Assembly: GCF_000500045.1 (NCBI RefSeq) | Contig: NZ_AYOT01000146.1 | Location: forward strand, 372,001-436,000 | Length of the DNA: 64,000 nucleotides | DNA from: Borrelia persica No12 | GTDB lineage: Bacteria > Spirochaetota > Spirochaetia > Borreliales > Borreliaceae | Direction of reading: 5' to 3' | Part shown: piece by piece, positions 47,625-56,866 of the stretch | Position numbering within the stretch: position 1 is the stretch's first letter | Layout of the letters: each line of letters opens with the position of its first letter | Position numbers and translations under genes: made by a program | The notes under the pieces: model-generated | The model's database searches: none | What the model was told of the DNA's origin: nothing | The model's input: only the letters and a program-made list of their open reading frames with translations

Positions 47625-47650
47625 ATTAATTTCTCTTTGAAGAAATTAAT
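47625..47650 (-). promoter_or_regulatory. Strong intercistronic hairpin between rpsC and rplP
   Basis: ATTAATTTCT (47625-47634) and AGAAATTAAT (47641-47650) form a perfect 10-bp stem with a 6-base loop. In the mRNA the rpsC stop codon lies in the 5' arm. No T-run follows, so it is not a classical terminator; processing, stability or attenuation are possibilities. Confidence 0.6.
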
Positions 47651-48404
47651 TTTCATTTACAGCATTTCTACTTTTATTATCCTCAATTTTACCCTTATCA
47701 AAACGCTCACTCTTTTCTTTTGAAGATTTTCTATTAATAACCTGACCCGCATCTGAATTGATCTGCTTTCCTAGAATTTCTCCCTTAAATAGCCAAACCT
47801 TAACACCAATAACGCCATAAGTTGTGAGAGCTTCGGCAAAACCATAGTCTATATTGGCTCTAAGAGTATGCAAAGGAATTCGTCCTTCCTTAACTTCAAA
47901 ACTTCTGGCAATCTCAGCTCCACCAAGCCTACCTGAAACTTTGATTTTTGCACCTTGAACACCTTTAGAAATAGAAGATGAAAGCGAAGATTTTAAAAGC
48001 TTTCTATAAGAAGCTCTATTTTCTAATTGTTTTGCTATTCCATTAGCAACAATTTGTGCATCAAATTCTGGCTTTTTAATCTCTTTTATCTTAATATTAA
48101 TTTTTTTAGATATTTTTCTAGTTAACAACTGACCAATTTTTTCAAGATTGGCACCTTTAACACCAATAACAGAACCAGGCCTTGGAGTAGAAATTACCAC
48201 TGTTACTCTTTGAAGATTATTTCTAATAATTTCTATATCAGAAATATCGAATTTAATCCCTTTAAGAAACTTCATAGTTTCTCGTCTTATTAAGAAATCT
48301 TCGTGAAGAATTTCAGAATATAATTTTTTATCAAAATACCACTTTGATTTCCAATCCCTATTAATCTTAATTCTTAAACTGTAAGGATGTACTTTTTGAC
48401 CCAT
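47646..48404 (-). CDS. rpsC: 30S ribosomal protein S3
   Basis: A 252-residue S3. N-terminal GQKVHPYSLRIKINRDWKSK, a type II KH domain with RPGSVIGVKGANLEKI, and a C-terminal domain with RLGGAEIARSFEVKEGRIPL and DYGFAEALTTYGVIGVKVW. The last 35 or so residues form a Lys/Ser/Asn tail. It lines the mRNA entry tunnel. Three bases follow rplV; 88 bases precede rplP. Confidence 0.97.
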   Translation of the reverse strand: MGQKVHPYSLRIKINRDWKSKWYFDKKLYSEILHEDFLIRRETMKFLKGIKFDISDIEIIRNNLQRVTVVISTPRPGSVIGVKGANLEKIGQLLTRKISKKINIKIKEIKKPEFDAQIVANGIAKQLENRASYRKLLKSSLSSSISKGVQGAKIKVSGRLGGAEIARSFEVKEGRIPLHTLRANIDYGFAEALTTYGVIGVKVWLFKGEILGKQINSDAGQVINRKSSKEKSERFDKGKIEDNKSRNAVNEN

Positions 48405-48407
48405 ATC

Positions 48408-48770
48408 TTATTCTCCACCATACATCTTTTCATAAACTTCAACAAAAATATGACAACTTCTATTAATAAGCCTATCCGCTCTACCCCTAGCTCGAGGCCA
48501 AATACTTCTACGCTTTCTTCCATCATCCACCATAACTGTCCTTACAAATATCATATCCTCAGAAAGATTCCTATTGTGATACATGGCATTTGATGCTGCT
48601 GATTTCACCACTTTTCCCAAAAGTTTAGCTCCTTTATTAGGCATAGAACACAATATTGCAACAGCTTCGTTATAAGACTTTCCCCGTATATTATCAGCTA
48701 TAGGCCTCACTTTTTTTGGAGAAGATGGCAAATTCTTACCCTTAGCAGTATATTTTCTATTAATACTCAT
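48408..48770 (-). CDS. rplV: 50S ribosomal protein L22
   Basis: A 120-residue L22: LPSSPKKVRPIADNIRGKSY, KGAKLLGKVVKSAASNAMYH, and the tunnel-loop region VDDGRKRRSIWPRARGRADR. Its extended loop lines the exit tunnel and meets macrolides. Between rpsS (6 bases) and rpsC. Confidence 0.97.
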   Translation of the reverse strand: MSINRKYTAKGKNLPSSPKKVRPIADNIRGKSYNEAVAILCSMPNKGAKLLGKVVKSAASNAMYHNRNLSEDMIFVRTVMVDDGRKRRSIWPRARGRADRLINRSCHIFVEVYEKMYGGE

Positions 48771-48776
48771 AAACTC

Positions 48777-49058
48777 CTATTTCCTCCCCTTCTTATCCGA
48801 TTTAGCATGCCCTCTAAAAATTCTCGTAGGTGAAAATTCACCAAGCTTATGCCCAACAAGATCCTCAGTAATATACACAGGGATAAAAGATTTCCCATTG
48901 TAAACAGATATAGTAAGACTCACCATTTCAGGAATTATCGTCGAGGCTCTAGAATAGGTTTTAATTACAACCCTTTTATCTTTAATACCAGAAGAAGCTA
49001 AAACTTTTTTATAAAGACTACCTTCTATAAAAGGTCCTTTTTTAATAGATCTTGCCAC
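48777..49058 (-). CDS. rpsS: 30S ribosomal protein S19
   Basis: A 93-residue S19: [74 protein letters not shown]. It forms a head complex with S13. Standard place between rplB and rplV. Confidence 0.98.
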   Translation of the reverse strand: MARSIKKGPFIEGSLYKKVLASSGIKDKRVVIKTYSRASTIIPEMVSLTISVYNGKSFIPVYITEDLVGHKLGEFSPTRIFRGHAKSDKKGRK

Positions 49059-49067
49059 TACACACTC

Positions 49068-49901
49068 CTAATTATTTCTTCTTTTAACGATAAATTTATC
49101 TGAGTACTTATTCTTCTTTCTAGTCTTATACCCCTTAGCTGGCTGACCCCACGGAGATACAGGATGACGACCACCAGAAGTTTTACCCTCACCACCTCCA
49201 TGCGGATGGTCTATAGGATTCATCGCAACACCTCTGACCTTAGGTCTACGACCAAGCCACCTACTCTTACCAGCCTTACCAATAGAAATATTCATATAAT
49301 CTTTATTGCCAATTTCTCCAAGAGTTGCCATGCACTTTTTAAAAATCATTCTCATCTCACCCGATGGAAGCTTAACTGTTACATAATCTCCCTCAAAAGC
49401 AAGAAGCATTGCATACCCACCAGCACCTCTTACAAGTTGTCCACCCTTTCCAACACTAAGCTCAATGTTGTGAACCATTTTACCAACAGGAATATTTTCA
49501 AGTGGTAATGCATTTCCAATTCTTATTGGAGCATTTGGACCACTCTCTAAAACATCGCCAACCTTAATGCCTTTTGGAGCAATAATATATCTTTTCTCTC
49601 CATCTCTATATACAAGCAAAGCTATATTTGGGCTTCTATTTGGATCATATTCAATAGATGCAACTCTAGCAGGTATACCAAACTTATCCCTTCTGCCAAA
49701 GTCAATTTCTCTATAACGTCTCTTATGCCCTCCACCTCTTCTCCTAACACTAATTCTTCCAGAAGAATCTCGTCCAGCCTTAGATATCTTCCCTCTAGTT
49801 AAAGACTTCAAAGGACTATTGCCCTTACTTAACTCATCAAAAGATAAAGTTGTCTTATAACGCAAAGACGAAGTTTTTGGCCTATAAGTCTTAATACCCA
49901 T
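49068..49901 (-). CDS. rplB: 50S ribosomal protein L2
   Basis: A 277-residue L2, needed for peptidyl transferase centre formation. Landmarks: [59 protein letters not shown], and the C-terminal [20 protein letters not shown] followed by [19 protein letters not shown]. Starts 18 bases after rplW. Confidence 0.98.
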   Translation of the reverse strand: MGIKTYRPKTSSLRYKTTLSFDELSKGNSPLKSLTRGKISKAGRDSSGRISVRRRGGGHKRRYREIDFGRRDKFGIPARVASIEYDPNRSPNIALLVYRDGEKRYIIAPKGIKVGDVLESGPNAPIRIGNALPLENIPVGKMVHNIELSVGKGGQLVRGAGGYAMLLAFEGDYVTVKLPSGEMRMIFKKCMATLGEIGNKDYMNISIGKAGKSRWLGRRPKVRGVAMNPIDHPHGGGEGKTSGGRHPVSPWGQPAKGYKTRKKNKYSDKFIVKRRNN

Positions 49902-49919
49902 ATTTTTTCTCCAAAACCA

Positions 49920-50216
49920 CTAAAAAATATTTATCTTATCTTCTTTTTTAAGATAAACATACGCTTTTTTCCATGAAGAAGTTTTTCCCTTACCAATAGG
50001 ATAACCTTTTCTAGAGACAACCATTTTAACCTTGCTCTTAACATTAATCAAATTACATGATATTGGAGTAACATTAAAAAGCTCTTTAATTGCAGCACCA
50101 ATTTCTCTTTTATTCGCCTGTTTTTTAACCTTAAAAGCATAAACATTCATTTTTTCTCTTTGAATATTAGTTTTCTCAGTAAGCATAGGCGAAATTATTA
50201 TATCGTAAGCTTCCAT
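49920..50216 (-). CDS. rplW: 50S ribosomal protein L23
   Basis: A 98-residue L23: IISPMLTEKTNIQREKMNVY, AFKVKKQANKREIGAAIKEL and a Lys-rich C-terminus with RKGYPIGKGKTSSWKKAYV. It is the docking site for trigger factor and SRP at the tunnel exit. Between rplD (20 bases) and rplB. Confidence 0.97.
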   Translation of the reverse strand: MEAYDIIISPMLTEKTNIQREKMNVYAFKVKKQANKREIGAAIKELFNVTPISCNLINVKSKVKMVVSRKGYPIGKGKTSSWKKAYVYLKKEDKINIF

Positions 50217-50236
50217 AAATCATCCTTACTATCCAT

Positions 50237-50866
50237 TTATTTAGCATAAAGCTCATTAAGCCCATTAACAGCAGATTCCAGTGCTATCAAATTTTTAGCA
50301 TAAAACAAATCAACAACTCTAAGTCTATTAAAAGATAAAATCTTTAAATCTCTTATATTTTTTCCTGCTCTCTTAACCATCTGATCATCATTACCCAATA
50401 AAATCACTGTTTTGCCATTAATTTTTATAAAATTCTTTATTATTAAAGCAAGCTCTTTTGTCTTTCCTGATTCAATAGTAAAATTTTCAACAATTTTAAG
50501 CCTATCATCTACAGATGAACACAAACTTAAAACAGATTTAAAAGCAAGTCGTTTAACTTTTTTGGGAAGTTTATAACTATAGTCTCTTGGCTTTGGACCT
50601 AAAGCTACACCTCCACCAACCCAAATTGGATTTCTCTTAGTTCCAACTCTTGCACGTCCTGTACCTTTTTGCTTCCAAGGCTTTTTTGAACTACCTCTAA
50701 CCTCAGCTCTAGTCTTAGTTGAAGCGGTTCCAACTCTAAGATTAGCTAGCTCATTATTAATAGCATTATATATAGAACCATAACTAACATCTATGTTGAA
50801 AACTCTATCATCTAAATCTATAGTCCTAAGTTCTTGTCCATCTTTAGAAAAAACTTTTCTCTCCAT
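50237..50866 (-). CDS. rplD: 50S ribosomal protein L4
   Basis: About 209 residues: MERKVFSKDGQELRTIDLDD, the tunnel loop with TRAEVRGSSKKPWKQKGTGR, ARVGTKRNPIWVGGGVALGP, and a C-terminal Rossmann-like domain. I chose the ATG at 50866, one base after the rplC stop; the frame runs up to 50899 inside rplC but that extension is unlike any L4. L4 can repress the S10 operon in gamma-proteobacteria; no such site was sought here. Confidence 0.97.
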   Translation of the reverse strand: MERKVFSKDGQELRTIDLDDRVFNIDVSYGSIYNAINNELANLRVGTASTKTRAEVRGSSKKPWKQKGTGRARVGTKRNPIWVGGGVALGPKPRDYSYKLPKKVKRLAFKSVLSLCSSVDDRLKIVENFTIESGKTKELALIIKNFIKINGKTVILLGNDDQMVKRAGKNIRDLKILSFNRLRVVDLFYAKNLIALESAVNGLNELYAK

Positions 50867-50867
50867 A

Positions 50868-51497
50868 CTAAATACCCACTTTTTTTGCCTTCTTAACAAT
50901 CACAAAAGAACCCTTAACTCCTGGCACAGCTCCCTTAACCAAAATGGCTCTTTTTTCCTCATCAATAAAAACAACTTCAAGATTTTGAATAGTTTGTTGT
51001 TTGCCACCCATTCTGCCAGCCATTTTAGTTCCCTTAAAAACTCTAGCAGGTGTAGTAGCCTGACCTGTACCACCAAGATGTCTATGAAATTTAGAACCAT
51101 GAGAAGATGGACCACCACTAAAATTATGCCTCTTCATAGCTCCTTGAAATCCCTTACCCTTAGTAGTACCAGTAATATCCACGTATTTAATCTCTTTGAA
51201 AGCATCAAGACCAACTTCATCGCCAGCATCATAACCTTTAAGTCCTTTAAATTCTATCACATATCTTTTAGGTTCAATATTTTCTAAATTCTTATATTGA
51301 CCTCGTATAGACCTTGAAATTTTAGAACTCTTAAGATCAACAGAACCCATTATCAGGGCATCATATCCATCTCTCTCTACTGTTTTTTTGCCTATAACAT
51401 AATTGGGTTCAAATTCTATCACCGTCACAGGTATCACAATTCCATTGCCTTGAAAGACCTGCGTCATGCCAACTTTTTTTCCAATCAATCCCAACAT
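50868..51497 (-). CDS. rplC: 50S ribosomal protein L3
   Basis: A 209-residue L3: start MLGLIGKKVGMTQVFQGNG, DITGTTKGKGFQGAMKRHNF, SGGPSSHGSKFHRHLGGTGQ, GTKMAGRMGGKQQTIQNLEV. It shapes the peptidyl transferase region. Follows rpsJ by 34 bases. Confidence 0.98.
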   Translation of the reverse strand: MLGLIGKKVGMTQVFQGNGIVIPVTVIEFEPNYVIGKKTVERDGYDALIMGSVDLKSSKISRSIRGQYKNLENIEPKRYVIEFKGLKGYDAGDEVGLDAFKEIKYVDITGTTKGKGFQGAMKRHNFSGGPSSHGSKFHRHLGGTGQATTPARVFKGTKMAGRMGGKQQTIQNLEVVFIDEEKRAILVKGAVPGVKGSFVIVKKAKKVGI

Positions 51498-51531
51498 TAA
51501 AACACCTCAAATTCATAACTTAAAAAATCTA

Positions 51532-51843
51532 TTACTGTTTAATATCAACCTCAACTCCTGCAGGAAGTTCTAATTTCATCAAAGAATCCATCAAAGCAGA
51601 AGTAGGCTCTAAAATATCAATAAGCCTTTTATGGGTTCTCATTTCAAACTGTTCTCTTGATTTTTTATCAATATGAGGAGAACGCAAAACAGTATATTTC
51701 CTTATTTTTGTCGGCAAAGGAATTGGACCTTTAATTTGTGCCTTAGATTTTTGAACAGCTCTAACAATAGACTCAGCACTCTGATCTAATATTTTAACAT
51801 CAAAACTAAAAAGTCTTACCCGTATCTTATCTTTAGTAATCAA
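51532..51843 (-). CDS. rpsJ: 30S ribosomal protein S10
   Basis: A 103-residue S10 (transcription factor NusE): [60 protein letters not shown]. It serves in the 30S head and, with NusB, in antitermination. Second gene of the block, 46 bases after tuf. Confidence 0.98.
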   Translation of the reverse strand: MITKDKIRVRLFSFDVKILDQSAESIVRAVQKSKAQIKGPIPLPTKIRKYTVLRSPHIDKKSREQFEMRTHKRLIDILEPTSALMDSLMKLELPAGVEVDIKQ

Positions 51844-51889
51844 TTTATTCTCCTAAACTTTAGAGATAATAAAATCCCTAAACCCTACA

Positions 51890-53074
51890 CTATTCCAATA
51901 TTTCAAGAATCCTTCCTGAAGCAACTGTCCTACCGCCCTCTCTAACAGCAAATTCGACATTTTTGTCCATTGCTATTGAAGATATGAGCTCAACAACAAT
52001 ATCAACATTATCTCCAGGCATAACCATCTCTTTACCTTCTAGATTAACCATACCCGTAACATCTGTTGTTCTAAAGAAAAACTGTGGTCTATATCCTGAA
52101 AAGAATGGTTTATGTCTTCCACCTTCTTCTTTAGTTAAACAATATATAGAGGCTTTAAATTTTTTATGAGGAGTAATTGTACCAATAGCAGCAATAACTT
52201 GACCTCTCTCAACATCTTTCTTATCAACACCTCTTAACAAAAGACCAACATTATCCCCTGCTTCACCTTGCTCAAGAATTTTTTGAAACATTTCAACACC
52301 AGTAACAGTTGTCTTTCTAGTTTCTCTAATTCCAACAATTTCAACTTCTTGTCCAACCTTAATAACACCTCTTTCAATACGACCAGTAGCAACTGTACCA
52401 CGTCCAGAGATGGAGAAAACATCTTCAATAGCAAGTAAAAATGGCTTGTCAATATCTCTCACTGGAAGATCAAAATAAGTATCCATAGTGTCAAGAAGCT
52501 CTTTTATGCATTTAGTAGCCTCAGGATCATCAGGATTTGACATAGCTCCAAAAGCTGAACCTTTTACTATTGGCGTATCACCAGGAAATCCATATTTTTC
52601 AACGAGTTCTAAAACTTCAACCTCAACAAGTTCCACAAGCTCAGGATCTGCTAAGTCTAACTTATTTAAAAACACTATTATTTTCTTTATTCCCATTCTT
52701 TGTGCAAGAAGTAAATGCTCTTTAGTTTGAGGTTCAGCACCACTATCAGCAGCAACCAACAATATTGCAGCATCCATCTGAGCTGCACCCGTAATCATGT
52801 TTTTAATATAGTCAGCGTGTCCAGGACAATCAACGTGAGCATAATGCCTACTTGAAGTTTCATACTCAATATGTCTAGCATTAATTGTTATCCCTCTTGC
52901 CTTCTCTTCAGGCGCATTATCAATATCCTCATATTTAAGAGCTTTAGCATCTTTATTTAGCTTTGAACAATAAATACTAATAGCTGCTGTTAATGTTGTC
53001 TTACCATGGTCAACGTGCCCTATTGTACCCACATTAATATGTGGTTTTGTTCTTTGAAAAACTTCCTTAGCCAT
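51890..53074 (-). CDS. tuf: Elongation factor Tu
   Basis: A 394-residue EF-Tu that brings aminoacyl-tRNA to the ribosome. GTP motifs: [13 protein letters not shown] and NKLD, with the effector segment [18 protein letters not shown]. Domains 2 and 3 are complete ([34 protein letters not shown]), ending [25 protein letters not shown] precedes the ATG. It is the first gene of the ribosomal block, so tuf expression is tied to S10; no second tuf is in this window. Confidence 0.99.
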   Translation of the reverse strand: MAKEVFQRTKPHINVGTIGHVDHGKTTLTAAISIYCSKLNKDAKALKYEDIDNAPEEKARGITINARHIEYETSSRHYAHVDCPGHADYIKNMITGAAQMDAAILLVAADSGAEPQTKEHLLLAQRMGIKKIIVFLNKLDLADPELVELVEVEVLELVEKYGFPGDTPIVKGSAFGAMSNPDDPEATKCIKELLDTMDTYFDLPVRDIDKPFLLAIEDVFSISGRGTVATGRIERGVIKVGQEVEIVGIRETRKTTVTGVEMFQKILEQGEAGDNVGLLLRGVDKKDVERGQVIAAIGTITPHKKFKASIYCLTKEEGGRHKPFFSGYRPQFFFRTTDVTGMVNLEGKEMVMPGDNVDIVVELISSIAMDKNVEFAVREGGRTVASGRILEILE

Positions 53075-53172
53075 GAATCACCTCCCAAAAATTTGCACTC
53101 CAAATCTTCATCTATTCTTCAAAATTCTTAAATTAAGAACTTTATCTTGTTCCTTTACTAAAGGATAATAAC

Positions 53173-53201
53173 ATTATATAAAAATATAAAAATAAAACCA
53201 T
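53173..53201 (-). promoter_or_regulatory. Predicted tuf-S10 operon promoter
   Basis: TATAAT on minus (53173-53178) with a weak -35 ATGGTT (53196-53201) 17 bases upstream. This would give a leader of about 90 bases. The -35 match is poor, so an alternative promoter nearby is possible. Confidence 0.4.
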
Positions 53202-53330
53202 CATTAAAAAAACATACTTTCTTAGAAATTGACCCGATCATCGTGTTTTTCTAAAAGAATTCTTAACAACTCAATTAGTCTACACATTATTTTCAATATA
53301 GTCAATACACTCAATATTCTTCATTAAAAT

Positions 53331-53359
53331 TTAACAAACATATCTAAGCACAATATTAA
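53331..53359 (+). promoter_or_regulatory. Predicted promoter for the small lipoprotein gene
   Basis: TTAACA (53331-53336), a 17-base spacer and TATTAA (53354-53359), 22 bases before the ATG at 53382. Confidence 0.4.
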
Positions 53360-53381
53360 AAGGTTACAATAAAATAACACT

Positions 53382-53771
53382 ATGTTAAAATACGATCTAA
53401 ATCATAAAATATTAAAAAGTATTACAATATTTACCCTAATTATAAATACTTCTTGCACTAAAAACAATTCTATAAAATCAAAAGAAATAGGTAGAGAAAT
53501 TACTTATATCATCAGCATAAAGAAAAACACAGACAAAATCGAAATTGTAACATTTAATACTAACAAAAAAAACGAATTAATCATAACTCTTAAGAACAAC
53601 AAAAAAATAGATATAAAACAAAATTCATTGGCAATCTTTAAAAAAGGAAATAAAACTGGTCATATAATCAAAGAAGGCATCAAAGCAGGAGAAGAAAAAA
53701 CTTTTAAATTAAATATGAATATCAACAAAAAACAAAAAAATATATTTTATATATTTTTAAAACAAGACTAA
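53382..53771 (+). CDS. Small predicted lipoprotein of unknown function
   Basis: A 129-residue Lys/Asn/Ile-rich protein. A hydrophobic segment ending LIINTSC (Cys25) reads as a spirochaete-style lipobox. The rest alternates polar and beta-prone residues with no recognised motif, and might form a small beta-sandwich. No clear Shine-Dalgarno precedes the ATG (AAAAGG is about 18 bases upstream), so the start is uncertain. It is transcribed alone, opposite to tuf, and faces the MATE gene across 98 bases. Composition is that of other plus-strand genes here, so there is no sign of recent transfer. Confidence 0.5.
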   Translation: MLKYDLNHKILKSITIFTLIINTSCTKNNSIKSKEIGREITYIISIKKNTDKIEIVTFNTNKKNELIITLKNNKKIDIKQNSLAIFKKGNKTGHIIKEGIKAGEEKTFKLNMNINKKQKNIFYIFLKQD

Positions 53772-53869
53772 CATTCTCAAAATTGTTTTTTAAATATTCA
53801 ATTACATAAAATATACACAAATATACAAATTACTAAAACAAAATTACAATCCAACTTCACACACTTTTC

Positions 53870-55216
53870 TTATTTCACCTTTGTCCAATATTTAGTCAAA
53901 GTTAAACATAATAGAACAATGAAAGCCAAATAATTCGAAATTATAAAAGCATAACCTAGTGAATCTTCTAAAATTCCAAAATGTTGCAATGCAAACACAG
54001 CTGGCAAACGAATAATCCAAAGACGAACACAAACAACAATCATAACAAGCTTTGTAAGCCCCGAACCTACTAATCCACCCAGAAAAACTTGTTGCAAACC
54101 AAATCCAACAGTTCCAATAACAGCCAATAACAAGTAACCATTGGCATACTTAATAACTTCTAAATCAACTGTAAAGATTGATATTATAGACTCTTTAAAA
54201 AAGATGATAAATGAGGCAACAGTAATCATTATTACCAAAGTAACAACAAAACCTTTTTTTAAAACATCTCCCACTCTCATTAGGTTTTTTGCACCAAGAT
54301 TTTGCCCAACAATTGAAATAATTCCAGTACCAATACTCATACCAGGAAGCAGTAAAAAAGAAATAATATTATTCACCATGCCATAAGCGGCTAAAAATTT
54401 TGGACTAATTTGAATTACAATATGATTAAAAATTAAAAAAGACAAGGATGCCATAACTTGCCCAAAAGCTGCCGGCAATCCCAAATTAATGATTTCTCTT
54501 ATTACATTAATATCTGGAATAATATCCTTAAAACGTACTTTAAGTCCACAATTTAGTTTATAAGTAAAAAAAAGATAAGATAAGGCTGCCATCAATTTAG
54601 AGAAGAGAGTAGACCAAGCAGCACCAGCAATACCTAAATTTAAATTAAACATTAATATTGGATCAAGAACAAAATTAATAATATTTGCAACCAAAATCAA
54701 TAACATAGCAATAACACTCTCTCCTTGAGCATTTAATATATAAACAACAGAAATACTCAAAAACATCACAGGTATTGCATAAATCACAACATAAAAATAT
54801 GATCGTGTAAGCTCTTTAAGCTCGCCTTCTACACCCATAAGCTCTAAAATAGAATTCAGAGATACTAAAATCAAAATTGCAACAAACAAAGATAATACAA
54901 AATTTAAAAAAATTAATTGCCCAGCATATTTTGAAAATTTAGCAAAGGTTTTCTCTCCAATACATTTAGACATTAATGACACACTTCCTGTAGACATTCC
55001 CATAGCAAAAACCATAATCAAAAAATTAATAGGTCCAATAAGAGATAATGCAGCAAGAGGCATAGCACCAAGTTTGCCAACATAAAACATATCTACAAGT
55101 TCATAAAAAGCCTGAAGAAGATTGGCCATCATAATAGGAAAACATATAAAGAAAAACACTAAATATAAGTTACCTTCCAATATCAATTTTCTGATTTTAG
55201 TATTACTTGTTAACAT
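53870..55216 (-). CDS. MATE-family efflux transporter
   Basis: A 448-residue integral membrane protein with about 12 hydrophobic helices in two similar halves, as in the multidrug and toxic compound extrusion family (PF01554). Typical segments are LADMFYVG-like LVDMFYVGKLGAMPLAALSL and, in the second half, NLGLPAAFGQVMASLSFL. MATE proteins export cationic drugs or metabolites using Na+ or H+ gradients; the substrate here is unknown. AAGGTGTG precedes the ATG. It has its own promoter and stands between the lipoprotein gene and murA. Confidence 0.88.
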   Translation of the reverse strand: MLTSNTKIRKLILEGNLYLVFFFICFPIMMANLLQAFYELVDMFYVGKLGAMPLAALSLIGPINFLIMVFAMGMSTGSVSLMSKCIGEKTFAKFSKYAGQLIFLNFVLSLFVAILILVSLNSILELMGVEGELKELTRSYFYVVIYAIPVMFLSISVVYILNAQGESVIAMLLILVANIINFVLDPILMFNLNLGIAGAAWSTLFSKLMAALSYLFFTYKLNCGLKVRFKDIIPDINVIREIINLGLPAAFGQVMASLSFLIFNHIVIQISPKFLAAYGMVNNIISFLLLPGMSIGTGIISIVGQNLGAKNLMRVGDVLKKGFVVTLVIMITVASFIIFFKESIISIFTVDLEVIKYANGYLLLAVIGTVGFGLQQVFLGGLVGSGLTKLVMIVVCVRLWIIRLPAVFALQHFGILEDSLGYAFIISNYLAFIVLLCLTLTKYWTKVK

Positions 55217-55236
55217 AAAAACACACCTTGTATCTT

Positions 55237-55265
55237 ATTATACTGGAAATTATCAAACTGCATAA
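55237..55265 (-). promoter_or_regulatory. Predicted MATE gene promoter
   Basis: TATAAT on minus (55237-55242) with TTATGC (55260-55265) 17 bases upstream; the ATG lies 20 bases downstream of the -10. Confidence 0.45.
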
Positions 55266-55484
55266 ATAAACACATTTATATTCAATAATATGTAGCATTC
55301 ATATTGAAAGTAAAAATTAATAAGACAAATTTGTAATTGAAGTAAAGTTTTTTACATAAAAGTCAATTATAAACATTTATTAAACCAAATATTATAGTTT
55401 TAAATTCAAAATGCAAACAATAAGTCGTAACATTGTGCAATATTAAAGAACATCAAAAATACTATTTATTAATATGCACTCTTT

Positions 55485-55516
55485 AAAAAAAACCTTGCCT
55501 TTAAGCTATCTTAAGC
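55485..55516 (-). terminator. Rho-independent terminator after murA
   Basis: On minus, GCTTAAG, a short ATAG loop and CTTAAAGGC form an imperfect stem, followed by AAGG and eight T residues (A-run at 55485-55492 on plus). It lies 16 bases after the murA stop and closes the envelope operon. Confidence 0.6.
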
Positions 55517-55532
55517 AGAATAAATGAAATTC

Positions 55533-56813
55533 CTATTGGTCTTCCACTCTTTCAATCTTTGCCCCAAGAGAACTTAATTTACAAACAACATCCTCATATC
55601 CCCTCTCAATCTGATAAATATTTTGAATACGACTCTTACCCTCAGCACAAAGAGCTGCAATAAGCAAAGCCATCCCTGCCCTAACATCAGGAGAAGACAC
55701 ATCACTTCCCTTAAGAAGACTTTTTCCTGTAACTACTACACGATGAGGATCACAAAGAACAATTTGAGCACCCATTTTTATAAGTTTATCCACAAAAAAC
55801 ATCCTTGACTCAAACATTTTTTCAAAAACGAGCACGGTCCCTTGAACTTGAGTAGCAGTTACTATCATTATGCTCATAAGATCTGTTGGAAAAGCCGGCC
55901 ATGGGCCATCATCAATTTTGGGAATATGTCCATCAAAATCTAATTTCACTTTTAAATGCTGATTTTCTTTTACGTATATATTTTCATCATCATATTCAAA
56001 ATTAATACCAAGTCTTGAATATACATGTCTTATTAAAACAAAATTACGAGAATCAGCCTTATTAATCTCAAGCTCACCTCCTGTTAATGCAGAAAGACTA
56101 ATTAAAGAACCTACCTGCATAAAATCAGCACCTATTCTAAACCTAGTTCCTCTTAATTTTTTGACGCCTTCTATTTTAAGTAGATTAGAACCAATCCCAG
56201 AAATGTTAGCACCCATCAAATTCAGCATATTACACAAATCTTGCACATGTGGCTCACACGCAGCATTCATTATCACAGTCTCACCAGAAGCCAAAACAGC
56301 AGCCATAATAATATTTTCAGTAGCCGTAACTGATGCCTCATCCAAAAACATCCCAGCTCCAACCAACTTATCTACCTCTAAAACAATACGCTCACTCTCT
56401 ATTAATCTGGCACCAAGTTTGCCAAGACCATAAAAATGAGTATCAAGACGCCTTTTACCAATAACATCTCCACCAGGAGGAGCAATATCGATACGTCCAC
56501 ACCTAGCAAGCATGGGTCCCACAAATAAGATTGAAGCTCTAATCAAATCCGTTAAAGAAGAATCTATTTCCGTCTTCACAATATTTAAAGCCTTAATCTT
56601 AAGACTATTACCACCCCTTACAACATCAACCCCTATGTCTTCTAAAATACTTAAAATAACTTCTACATCTTTAATATTTGGAATATTATCTAAAATTACT
56701 TCTTCATCTGTAAGCAATGCCGCTACGATGCAAGGTAAAGCCGCATTTTTATTTCCACTAGCCGTTATTTTTCCACCTATTTTAAAACCACCCTCTACAA
56801 GATAGCTATACAT
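55533..56813 (-). CDS. murA: UDP-GlcNAc 1-carboxyvinyltransferase, fosfomycin-resistant (Asp) type
   Basis: A 426-residue MurA, first committed enzyme of peptidoglycan synthesis, transferring enolpyruvate from PEP to UDP-GlcNAc. SGNKNAALP with Lys22 is intact, as are the repeated inside-out barrel domains. The catalytic loop reads PGGDVIGKRRLD: Asp116 replaces the usual Cys115, the residue alkylated by fosfomycin. The Asp form is known to be active and resistant. I chose the ATG at 56813; the frame's first codon (TTG at 56825) is inside the GGAGG ribosome site, and the ATG at 56816 is too close to it. Last gene of the envelope operon. Confidence 0.96.
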   Translation of the reverse strand: MYSYLVEGGFKIGGKITASGNKNAALPCIVAALLTDEEVILDNIPNIKDVEVILSILEDIGVDVVRGGNSLKIKALNIVKTEIDSSLTDLIRASILFVGPMLARCGRIDIAPPGGDVIGKRRLDTHFYGLGKLGARLIESERIVLEVDKLVGAGMFLDEASVTATENIIMAAVLASGETVIMNAACEPHVQDLCNMLNLMGANISGIGSNLLKIEGVKKLRGTRFRIGADFMQVGSLISLSALTGGELEINKADSRNFVLIRHVYSRLGINFEYDDENIYVKENQHLKVKLDFDGHIPKIDDGPWPAFPTDLMSIMIVTATQVQGTVLVFEKMFESRMFFVDKLIKMGAQIVLCDPHRVVVTGKSLLKGSDVSSPDVRAGMALLIAALCAEGKSRIQNIYQIERGYEDVVCKLSSLGAKIERVEDQ

Positions 56814-56866
56814 CATTACCTCCAAAAGAAATTCATATAAAAAAATACGTAAAAATCAAAGTAGCA

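Larger units (their letters stand above)
53075..53381. other. 307-base gap between tuf and the divergent lipoprotein gene
   Basis: It carries the likely tuf-S10 leader and promoter on minus and a lipoprotein promoter on plus. It also holds two dyads: TTCTTAAATTAAGAA (53125-53139) within the tuf leader, and AAGAATTCTT centred near 53260 upstream. No open frame of interest was seen. Confidence 0.5.
55217..55532. other. 316-base gap between MATE gene and murA
   Basis: Very A+T-rich. It holds the MATE promoter (55237-55265) and the murA terminator (55485-55516); nothing else was identified in the roughly 220 bases between. Confidence 0.5.

Noticed and set aside
50793-51287. 164-codon plus-strand frame opposite rplC/rplD
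   Set aside because: Antisense shadow of strongly conserved genes with no start signal.
56814-56825. Upstream starts for murA (TTG at 56825, ATG at 56816)
   Set aside because: The TTG is part of the GGAGG ribosome site and the ATG at 56816 is only two bases from it.
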